From NCBI GenBank assembly GCA_021396245.1, contig WNYE01000050.1:186001-250000 (forward strand): a DNA stretch of 64,000 nucleotides, written 5' to 3'. Positions 54,783 to 62,973 of this stretch are shown here, piece by piece; position 1 is the stretch's first letter; every line of letters begins with the position of its first letter. The translations under genes and the position numbers were made by a program. This stretch comes from Sporothrix humicola. Its lineage: Eukaryota; Ascomycota; Sordariomycetes; Ophiostomatales; Ophiostomataceae. The notes beneath the pieces are model-generated. The model ran no database searches. It worked only from the letters and a program-made list of their open reading frames with translations, and was not told where the DNA came from.

Positions 54783-54950
54783 GAATTAGGCTCCCAAATG
54801 TTTAGCATAGTGGTGATATAATTTAAGTAAGAAAATGTACATAAATACCAGATTTGAGTCTTGAGTTCAATAAGAAAGATAACCTATGATGGAAAAATGA
54901 TGCCAGCCAATTTCCCCACATTAATATCCATGTTCATACCCTGCCAGCTC
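54783..54950. other. Convergent spacer
   Basis: 170 bp between the S9 peptidase stop and the stop of the RNase-like gene on the other strand. It is AT-rich, with nothing coding. Confidence 0.5.
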
Positions 54951-56007
54951 TCATTTCCTGTCTACCCTCGCGTGATAGTTTCCCAGCCGATAATCCTCGT
55001 GGCCGTTGACCAGCCCTCCCTTGGTCCTGTTCTTGTCGTACGCCGCAACATCAAACTTGGTGCGGTCGTTGTTGTTGTAGATGGCTCGCCACTTTCCGGC
55101 ACCCTGATGCGAGTCGTCGTCCTCATTCCAGGGTGTCTTTTGGTTTGCAACAAGCGGGTAGCGGACCCAGGGAGGCGACGACTGGAGATCAAGCTTTGTG
55201 TTATCTTCCTTGGACGGATGGTTGCCAAATGTCCTGGGATAGTCTTCAGGGCCGTTGCAGTCTTTCATGGTCTTGGCGTTGGCGACCTGTTGACGGGCGT
55301 CTTCAGCGTACATCCACGTCGCTGAGCCGGCACCGTTGCAAGGCATGCCATTGAAGCTGATCTAGACACAAATTGTTGTTAGTAATCAATATAATCAATA
55401 TAACAATATAACTGGGAGTGTGAAAAGGGAACCATACGTATGACGAGTCGGTGGGTGTCCGCTTGACATGCTCAATTTTGGTGCAAGCTCCACATGCCAC
55501 GGTAGCGACGTAAGATCCCTCGCCAGCACATTGTGTGCAGTTCTCAGGGACTGGAGGTCTTCTGTTTCCATTGGGAGGTCCTCTTGGTCCTCTTGCAGGA
55601 GGCAGAGACCTTCCTCCTATGGAAAATGGAGGAGCCACCCTCCCATCAGGCATGACCTTTGCCAGCGGCACCGACCGAGCCGGTGGTCCAGGCGGAGTTG
55701 ATTGGGCTGTAGGCCGACCATTAGGTGGACTATCTGGTGCTGGCCTCATGGGGAGAGTCGTGCCTGGTGACGGTGTAGGTGTTGGTGCAGGTTTCTTTGA
55801 AAACAAGGACATCCCTCGGCTTTTAGGCGGAGTGCTGGCCTGTGCCGCCACCGGAGCAGCAACCGGGACTGGAGCCGGGACGGGGACCCGGACTGGAGGG
55901 GATAGTCTCCCATGACGGTCGCACTCTTTCTTGACTGACACAGTTCCGGTTCCACCACACGCATGGCAATGACCAGCACGAGCGTTCTTTGGCATAGCAG
56001 AGGGCAT
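54951..56007 (-). CDS. RNase T1-like (guanyl RNase fold) protein with CxxCxGxG motifs, probably catalytically inactive
   Basis: Exons 56007-55438 and 55361-54951 encode 326 aa; the 76-nt intron is phase 0. The N-terminus has CHACGGTG (residues ~14-21), a long Pro-rich low-complexity stretch, then CTQCAGEGSYVA with a following CGAC. These are DnaJ-type CxxCxGxG zinc motifs. The C-terminal ~120 residues match the pattern of microbial RNase T1/F1: a Cys, YPRTFGN where family members have YPH, a YPL strand, and GKWRAIYNN for GADRVVY. The expected catalytic His (YPH), Glu and second His appear replaced, whereas the Arg is kept. It therefore seems a pseudo-RNase. No signal peptide is seen, unlike secreted RNases. 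Homology is judged by eye. Confidence 0.55.
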
Positions 56008-57154
56008 GTTGGTGAAATGTGTGTGTTTATGTGTTTGTTTGTCGTATGTCTTCTTGCGTCGACTCGTCTCTTTGGAATAGAATAAACGTCAAACAATGTT
56101 GTACAATCATGGCTTCTTATATCTTTGACATATCAGCCAGTAAATATCATAGGTTCACGACAAACACTGCTATTGTCGATCACAATCGGTACGGATATTT
56201 TGAATGTCTATCGGCGCGGCTGCTCAAACATTTCCAATAGTAGAGTAACACGATAATGAGGCCGCTATTCGGGCAAATATCACGTATTTTTAGCATTTTC
56301 AAGATCCTGTTTCATTATTCCGTGGTCCGTGTCAAACTATATCCTATCGGAGTGCCTTGTTGTCATGAGATGCCAACAATGTGAAGCCCAATATTAGACT
56401 GTTGGTTCCATGGCCGTAGCATTTGGTCACTGGCCGGACGGGACGATTACGTGGTTGGTGATGTTGATTATGAGTAATATGGACGAGGCAGAGTTCAAGC
56501 CGAAATTACATCCACATCAATATCAACCAGGGGCGTAGTATCGCAGGCGGTCGAGGCCGCCGTGCTCGTTCAAGGCGTTTATTTCATGGCGAAGCGCGCA
56601 AATTCAGCCTACTCCTCTCACAGCCTGACTTTGGAAGAAATAACAGCATCTCAATATATTCGTCGAAAATTTCACTCCTTTTGCACATGGCATATTAAAA
56701 TAAAAAAAACAGCGCACAGTCAGAACCAACAAGCAGTTGTGGTGAGGTCGACGGGTGAGGTCGGCGGTTGCACAAAAGTGGGTACATTTCGTGGATGTGA
56801 TTGGCTGGCTGTCAAAGTGACAGGCGGCTACTGACACGGCATTCAAGGCGACACGCCTCATGCGACATGCACTGCCGCTCGACACGATTTGTCTTTTTAG
56901 GTTTCTATTTATGGGCACAAATGTTAGATCTCATACATAAAGGACAAAAACAGAGAGCACAAAATTATTTCACCTCAAGTCAATATCATGTTGTTCAACC
57001 GCTCAGACACAACACAAAACAGAACCTTCAAATCGCTCTGAAAACATACGTCCACGTTGAACAAAGTCGTTTAACTTTTTCTTTTTATCACACTTGCAGC
57101 ATATTCTCATCTTCTTTTTACCTCTCATTCATCATTTCTTCTGCGGTCACCATC
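56008..57154. other. Intergenic region between divergent genes
   Basis: About 1.15 kb, AT-rich with no biased frame. The end is a T/C-rich leader (TTTTTACCTCTCATTCATC) for the second DUF3632-type gene. Confidence 0.5.
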
Positions 57155-58280
57155 ATGACTCAAGACAATGAGTTTGACGACGGCATTGGGCCACGGAGCC
57201 AGCTGAAGAAGGGACAGCAGCCCATCTACGACTTGATCCAGGAGCACTTCGGGTCGACTGGGACCATCCCCGAACGAGCCCTTCAATTAAGTGAGAGTCT
57301 ACGACAAGTCGGGGCAGGCCAGAGCAAAGATGAAGTTGTCAACTTCACCTGGAGCTTGGCAACACTGGTCGCGAGATACGGAGATGCCAAAGGGCCAGAT
57401 GATCCAATGCAAGACTTTCTTGTCGAGGCTCTACACGACTTGCAAAAGAAGGGAGGGCTTATCACAGAGGTATGTTATCGCGCTTCTCGACCATATCATA
57501 ATTCTTTGTTGACCATGCTAACACCACTCATTTACCAGGAATCGGATTTGGACTGGGCCGATCTGCCAGACCTGCCCATGTTCTCTTACGACAAGTGGTT
57601 TGGTTAGACTTCCCCCCATCGACGTATTTCGTTTAGAGAATTGCACTAACAACATAATCATAGACCCAACTGACGAAGATGAGTGCACGCCCGAGGAAGC
57701 AGCTGCGTGGATGAACTTCAACTCGTTTGTTGCCCGTCTCACCACGGACACGTTTTCGCCGTGGCTCAACTATCCCCACCTTGCCCTGTCATGGGCACTT
57801 CTCGCCGAGCTTCCGTCAAAGGACAAACATGGTGGCCTGGCTTTGAAGAGTAAGCTGTGGAACGCAACGGAGTGGATCCTGCGATCTGGCGATGTTTTCC
57901 TTGTCCACTTCTCGAAGGATGAACCGCTGGACAAGGATGCTGTATCCAGATCCGCCGCGCTGTATCCTTTACATCCGATCGAGGCTGGTCTGCGGGGCGT
58001 GAAGCAGCTCAAGTTCTTCAAGAAGAGGTTTGGGGAGATTGCCGGTCAGAGAGACGAGCTCGGGCTAGACGAGGAGATGGTCGATCGCTTGACAAAGTCG
58101 GCGGCTGTTATCACCAACGTTTTGAGCAAGGTTGAGGCCAACCCGGAGGAGGAGGATTACTCGAAGACTGTCCAAAAGCTGGCGCCAACTGGACATCAAG
58201 AGAAAAGAAGGTCATGGTACGGTTCTGTGCTAGACCGCGTCTGGGGATGGACGGAGTCGATAAGACCAGGTCACCATTAA
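57155..58280 (+). CDS. DUF3632-type protein, paralog B
   Basis: Exons 57155-57469, 57539-57602 and 57664-58280 encode 331 aa. It is a clear copy of the gene at 50640: exon 1 shares GTIPERALQLSESLRQVGA and KKGGLITE, exon 2 is 64 nt in both, and exon 3 shares a DPTD start, FNSFVARLTTDTF, LWNATEWILRSGDVF and PIEAGLRGVKQLKFFKKRFGEI. It lacks the hexapeptide stretch and ends in a basic, Trp-containing tail. It is separated from paralog A by the S9 peptidase and RNase-like genes, so this is a dispersed local duplication. Function is unknown. Confidence 0.72.
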
Positions 58281-58473
58281 TTTGATGTACGCCGCGCGAT
58301 GTATGTTGGACTTTAGACAATTTGTTCAGTCGCTGATAATTTTATTTCATCTTATTTTCTATGAGACGAAACGGTAACATATGAAGTGTGACAAATTAAT
58401 CACCATGGTGATGAACAAGGACATGCATCTCGGCGGCCAAACGTCCTAACTACAGCGTCTACGCCAGTTTCTT

Positions 58474-58845
58474 TAGAACAGAGGTACATAATCGCTCTCG
58501 GTGTGGACGGACGTGTTGTAGATAACGGCTTGCGGGTCGATGATGTATTCGGCACAGATGACCGAGCCGTTGACCTCCATGACATTGGCAATGGTCACGT
58601 TGGCGACGAGGTGGGTCATCCACAGATTGTGGTTGAGGGTCGTGATGGTGCCTGGGTCGCCGTTGTAGTCCATGACGTCGGCGCCGGGCTGCGAGAGGCC
58701 GACCATGTCGGACAACCGACATGGGTAATCGGCCGTCTACCACTCCCTCCACAGCTTATCGAGAGAGGCGTGGTGCATGAAGAAGAGCGGGTCGTTGCAG
58801 CTGTCGATGGGGTCGAGCATGAGGCCGCTGACGCCGACAACCAGA
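58474..58845 (-). pseudogene. Tyrosinase remnant, CuB half, with in-frame TAG
   Basis: On the minus strand a frame reads MLDPIDSCNDPLFFMHH then ASLDKLWREW, the CuB site of tyrosinases (DPxFFxHHAxxDxLW), followed by TAG where the family normally has Gln (CAG), then ADYPCRLSDMVGL and DYNGD...ITTLNHNLWM, to a proper stop at 58474. Everything upstream, including CuA, is missing: homology ends near 58845, where an unrelated esterase remnant begins on the other strand. It is thus a 5'-truncated, nonsense-mutated pseudogene. Tyrosinases oxidise phenols to quinones in melanin-type pathways; this remnant cannot encode a complete enzyme. Confidence 0.65.
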
Positions 58846-58846
58846 C

Positions 58847-59065
58847 CCGACGTTCGAGCTGCTGTCCTATCTGATGTGCAACATGTGGATCAGCTTTGTC
58901 AACACCCTCGACCCAAACAATTTCCCTTCGATCGGCGACGGCAACGTGGCCTGGCTCAAGTACGCCGCCACAAACACCCCGCAGAACTTGGTCTTTGATG
59001 TTAGTGCCACCCAGGTCTGCTACACCGAAGCAGACACCTACCGCACCGATGCCATCTCCTACTAG
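58847..59065 (+). pseudogene. Type B carboxylesterase/lipase C-terminal remnant
   Basis: A plus-strand frame from about 58847 to the TAG at 59063-59065 reads MWISFVNTLDPN, then WLKYAATNTPQNLVFDV, then EADTYRTDAISY. This is the C-terminal end of fungal carboxylesterase/lipase family proteins (SFV..LDPN...W..Y...PQNLVF...D.YR...I). The catalytic region (GESAG, Glu, His) is absent. The fragment starts exactly where the tyrosinase remnant of the opposite strand ends, indicating a rearrangement joining two 3' gene ends. No start codon with upstream homology is available. Confidence 0.6.
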
Positions 59066-59167
59066 ATGAGCTTGTTCAAGTCGACCGAGTATCCTCGATA
59101 AGCGTAGACATTTGACCGTGTCTCTTGCACCAATGATGTACTTCGATAGCAATTTCAAATCCGTCCA

Positions 59168-60061
59168 TCAAAACTGGTCAAAGAACCGCCGTCGTAGTTT
59201 CTCCATCTCGAGCTCTTGTGGCCACTCGTCCAGAAACTTGCCGACTTCGTCCTGCCAGTACGGATTATGAGGGTTGACGTGCCAGGCGTTTGTGTATTCC
59301 CAATATGCTGGCATCCAAGCGGCCGTCTCCCAATCGATGATGCCCGTAATCTTGTCACCGTCGGCCAGAATGTTGTTGGCACTCAGGTCGCCATGTGTGA
59401 GAACGGGTGTTTGGGGGGCATTGTAGTTTTCGTGGAGCTCAATGAGTTTTCGCAAAGCGCCAAAGCGCTCTCGAGCGTCTTTTTCTTCTTCCGTGTCCCC
59501 TTCTGGTGATTCCGGTACATCGCCTAGGCACTTTCCGAGACGCAGAGCGCGATGAAACTCTTTTGTCGAGGCAAACGGGCCCCAGTATCGCGAGTCAGGA
59601 AGGTTGCCGTCGTAAAATTGACCACCATCGACGCCGCTGATAGTTTCTGGCGATGCAGCACTGTCGGCCGGTCGTTTAATTGTCCGTACTTCGGCAACCA
59701 TGCCTTTTAGTTGTGCCAATATGGTTGCCTTCGACTCCGCTGAGCGATGAACCCAGCTTCTTGACAAAGGTTTGCCCGGCATGCGCTCCATCAGAATGTA
59801 GACTTGGCCGCGATGTCGAAAGCTGCAGTAGACTTTTGGAACGGGTACTGTTGTCTGCTCGCGGACGACCCGCAGGGCCCGTGCTTCATTGAGCAGGGTG
59901 CGTTCACAGCATCGGATGCACAAACGTGATGAGACGTAAACGATGGCAATGCTGCGTTCTTCGCGTCGCAATCGTTGGTACCATTGGTGTTTGGCAATGT
60001 GGAAGAGGCAGAGCGTGAGCAAGCGCATCCAAAACCCGTCGTTGATTGGTGCGGCGTCCAT
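59168..60061 (-). CDS. Aminoglycoside-phosphotransferase-like (APH family) small-molecule kinase
   Basis: From the ATG at 60061 (MDAAPINDG) the frame encodes 297 aa. A longer start at 60211 is possible; a GTGAGC site just inside it could be spliced to near 60077, also in frame. The start is therefore uncertain. The family is recognised by a P-loop-poor N-lobe with NEARALRVVREQTTVPVPKVY and VYILMERMPGKPL, and the Brenner motif HGDLSANNIL followed by GIIDWETAAWMPAYWEY, which carry the catalytic Asp and the metal-binding Asp. Members phosphorylate small molecules; the substrate is unknown. The gene lies divergent from a protein-kinase-like gene, sharing a short promoter. Confidence 0.75.
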   Translation of the reverse strand: MDAAPINDGFWMRLLTLCLFHIAKHQWYQRLRREERSIAIVYVSSRLCIRCCERTLLNEARALRVVREQTTVPVPKVYCSFRHRGQVYILMERMPGKPLSRSWVHRSAESKATILAQLKGMVAEVRTIKRPADSAASPETISGVDGGQFYDGNLPDSRYWGPFASTKEFHRALRLGKCLGDVPESPEGDTEEEKDARERFGALRKLIELHENYNAPQTPVLTHGDLSANNILADGDKITGIIDWETAAWMPAYWEYTNAWHVNPHNPYWQDEVGKFLDEWPQELEMEKLRRRFFDQF

Positions 60062-60282
60062 TCCGCAGGATACTGAAGATATGGTGTTGGTGGTTGGAAA
60101 TGACGAGACGTCAAATGCAACCAATCGTGCAGAGCGAAAACGGAAAGAAAGGGCATCGTCGGGCGACACGTGACCACATGCAGTGTTTACTTTACGGGGC
60201 TCACCTTCCATGCGGCTCTGCGACAACTTGCAGCTCCTGCCATTTATGAATTGCAGGCACCAAACCGTCTCTCCTTCCCAAA

Positions 60283-61422
60283 ATGGCCACACAGAAATGG
60301 CAAGAACGACTTAAGGCAAAGTTTCCTGGATTCAAGCCCATCACAGCGGAGGAAATGGGCCGGCGGATGTTCGACGGGGGCGCATCATCATGGGTTGAGC
60401 TTCTGCCCGGAGACATCATTCGAAAAGCCGTGCCGGCATGGGAGTCTCGGCTCTTGGTCCGCACGTGTCAGATCAAGGATATGCGCAACGAAGTCGCAGT
60501 CTACAAGCATCTCCCGCAGGGACATCCTCGATTTCTGCCCATGCTTTCGAGTTACGATACAGATGTCGATGTCGGTTTCGACATGCCGTACATGAAGAAC
60601 GGCTCGCTACGGACATATCTTCAGAAACACCACGTCGACGACAACCCTGACGGTACTCCCATGATCAGCGGCCGGCTGCGTGCTCGCTGGGCCGTCGAAA
60701 TTGCCGACGGCATCGGTTTCCTCCACAGACACGGTGTGATCCACTGCGACATCAAACCGCACAACGTGTTGTTGGACGACACCCTCGGCATTCAAATTAT
60801 CGACATGGCCGGGTCCAAGTTTGGCGACCGCCCGTCGACCTGTTGCGAGAGCATCCGCTTCTACATGCCACGCGACAAGAAGGATCCGGAAGGAAACGTC
60901 GTCACGGACCTGTTTGCCGTCGGCATGAGTCTGTTTGAGATTGTGACGGGCGCCCAGCCGTTTGGGGAGATCAAGGACCACATGGAGATTATCAGACGGT
61001 ACGATAGCGGCGAATTCCCATCACTTCAGGCAGTCACCGTCTCTGCTGAAGAAGCTGCCGCCCTGCCCGGGATGAAGAAGTTCATCACAAAATTCATGAG
61101 CCCGGACCCTCAAGAAGTTGGGAATACCGGTGATGCGCCGGCCAATATCTCACCAGCAGCGCGTGCACGAGCTCCGACAGATGCCAGCGGCAGTCAAATA
61201 CTGTTTGCTGGCACAATACAGCGGACATGGCACGGAGAGTTTGCGTCAGCTGCAGACCTGCTGGCTGCCCTGGCCGAGGAGATCAGGGCGACTTTCAACG
61301 CAGAGGACGTGGCATATATCGAACACGCGAGTGGGCTCCCCTTACAAGCGGACAATGTTGGTCGACGTCTCGATCGGACAGAAAATGGTGACCCTGGCGA
61401 AAATGCTGCACCAGGCGTGTGA
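60283..61422 (+). CDS. Protein-kinase-like protein with altered HRD and DFG motifs
   Basis: The gene encodes 379 aa. The catalytic loop reads HCDIKPHNVLLDD (His154, Cys, Asp156), so Arg of HRD is Cys. The DFG position reads IIDMAGS. A PYMKNGSLRTYLQKH hinge region and VTDLFAVGMSLFEIVTGAQPF (the D.(F/W)xxG element) are present. The N-lobe has SWVELLPGDIIRKAVPAW with a candidate Lys, but a Gly-rich loop is weak. The active Asp and Asn are kept, so activity is possible; RD-negative kinases of this type occur in fungi and their substrates are not known. The tail after ~residue 270 is low in conservation. The start is the first ATG after the divergent promoter. Confidence 0.75.
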   Translation: MATQKWQERLKAKFPGFKPITAEEMGRRMFDGGASSWVELLPGDIIRKAVPAWESRLLVRTCQIKDMRNEVAVYKHLPQGHPRFLPMLSSYDTDVDVGFDMPYMKNGSLRTYLQKHHVDDNPDGTPMISGRLRARWAVEIADGIGFLHRHGVIHCDIKPHNVLLDDTLGIQIIDMAGSKFGDRPSTCCESIRFYMPRDKKDPEGNVVTDLFAVGMSLFEIVTGAQPFGEIKDHMEIIRRYDSGEFPSLQAVTVSAEEAAALPGMKKFITKFMSPDPQEVGNTGDAPANISPAARARAPTDASGSQILFAGTIQRTWHGEFASAADLLAALAEEIRATFNAEDVAYIEHASGLPLQADNVGRRLDRTENGDPGENAAPGV

Positions 61423-61816
61423 ATTTATCAAAATTCGAACACAAAACAAAGGATGATATCAAGAAGATTAACTAAGCCCCGTTCAGTTTTGTATTTTGGT
61501 TTTACATTTTAATCCCAACATGGCATGCGTACATAATCAGAATAGGTTCGAACTCTCACGCAGCACAGACCATCACGACCAAAACCTGTCAACGTTTTTC
61601 TCCACTAATATCGTGTAAGTGATCGTTTCCGTTTGATGATGCTCCGTTGGACAACACGGAGACGGAGTACGGAATAGTCCAAAATGCACCACCCGCAATC
61701 TGACGTCCAAACTACGGCGTCTTACCCCCGCACTTATCCACCTACACTAAGATCGCATCATCTTCCGACCAGGATCGTAATCATCCGCAAACAACACGAA
61801 ACCTTATTTCAACAAC
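61423..61816. other. Intergenic region
   Basis: About 390 bp between the kinase-like gene and the dehalogenase pseudogene. No gene or repeat is seen. Confidence 0.5.
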
Positions 61817-62578
61817 ATGCCTCCACCGCAGCTAAAAGCCGTCTTTCTCGATTTTATGGGCACGTGCCTCAACTAGCACAGCAGTGTGGTGAGGGCGTTG
61901 CCGTCGACTATGCCAGGAGAGACACGTTCTGCACTGGTCCTAGAATAACGACGGGCGTTCTTTGACGACATCAAGAGCCGGCCACAGGGTGAGGCGCCAG
62001 AAGATATCGATGTTGTTCACGAGCGGCTCCTACACCAGTTGCTAGAAAGTTCAAAACATGCCAACACCCTACGGGCGTTTACGTCGGCAGGCTTCGAGTC
62101 GTCTATTACAGTGGCAGTCTAGTCCTGGCACAACGTGGACGCCTGGTCGGATGTGCTGGGGGGGTTGGAAAAAGTGCGCCAGCTAGGCTGTGCAGTCTTT
62201 GTCCTCGCCAACGGTACCACTCGCCTGCAGCTGGACCTCGTCAAGTCGTGGGGGCTGCACCCCGTGGTGGACATGCTGTTCTCGAGCCAGCTGCTGGGCG
62301 TGGCGAAACCGACCCCAGAAGTGTATAAGCGAGCACTGGACCTAGTCGGTATTGGCCGCGCCAACTCTAATCCGGCCCAGGCCGTCATGGTGGCTGCGCA
62401 CGCCTACGATCTAAGAGCGACCAAGGGCGTTGGACTGCGGACGGTGTACATTCGGCGGTGGATGGACGATCTGGACGAGCCAGACGCTGCGTTGCTGGCG
62501 CGGGAGAATGACGCTTACCTGCGCAACTTTGGAGGGCTAGTCGAGGTATTTCAGTCCCTGCAAACTGAAAAGTTATGA
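61817..62578 (+). pseudogene. Haloacid dehalogenase type II (HAD superfamily), full frame with three in-frame stops
   Basis: One reading frame of 254 codons runs from the ATG at 61817 to TGA at 62576-62578, with TAG at 61874-61876, TAA at 61946-61948 and TAG at 62120-62122. No frameshift is needed. HAD motifs are VFLDFMGT (motif I), LANGTTRLQLDLVKSWGL (motif II), LGVAKPTPEVYKRAL (motif III Lys) and MVAAHAYDLRATKGVGLRTVYIRR (motif IV). The stops fall at positions where family members usually have Trp: the first before HSS (WHSSVV) and the second before RRAFF (EWRRAFF). The third comes just before SWHNVDAW. Dehalogenases of this type release halide from 2-haloacids, but fungal members have varied substrates. 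The gene looks freshly inactivated, unless the stops are changed at the RNA level. Confidence 0.75.
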
Positions 62579-62973
62579 CTAAATATCAGTGTATTAGGGT
62601 ATCAGGGAACCGAGGGTCCGGGTCTTTGGTCACTACTCATTGTACATCGGGCGCTTACAGGACATCATGTTAGCTCAACGCACTTACACAACGCGCACAG
62701 TATACACTCATAATCTTGAACAGAGAAGAAACTCATGTACATGTAGTTTGAATACTCGATTGAAGAACAAGCGCACAAAATTATTAATTTTTGAAATGCG
62801 GCTAGTTTAGTGATGAGAAAAAAAATCTTTCTTCGATGCTGTGAACTTTTTTCCTCGTCAACAACGCAAACTCTCACGAAAAGCTGCATCCACGGGGTGC
62901 AGCTTCCGCTTCCTTTCTCCTTCCCACGATCACACACATCTAAATCAACCCTATCCCCACTCCCGCCTTCATC
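62579..62973. other. Intergenic region
   Basis: About 395 bp, AT-rich, then C/T-rich just before the start at 62974. The long minus-strand frame 62665-63912 is an antisense shadow of the next gene. Confidence 0.5.

Noticed and set aside
61520..61575. GGTTCGAA word suggesting a tRNA T-loop
   Set aside because: The flanking bases do not form a T-stem or acceptor stem.
47139..62578. Idea of a dedicated anti-viral or toxin-antitoxin system in the NLR/AAA/RNase-like region
   Set aside because: Genes are separated by normal promoters, differ in strand and have no shared operator or pairing; only the individual observations are supported.
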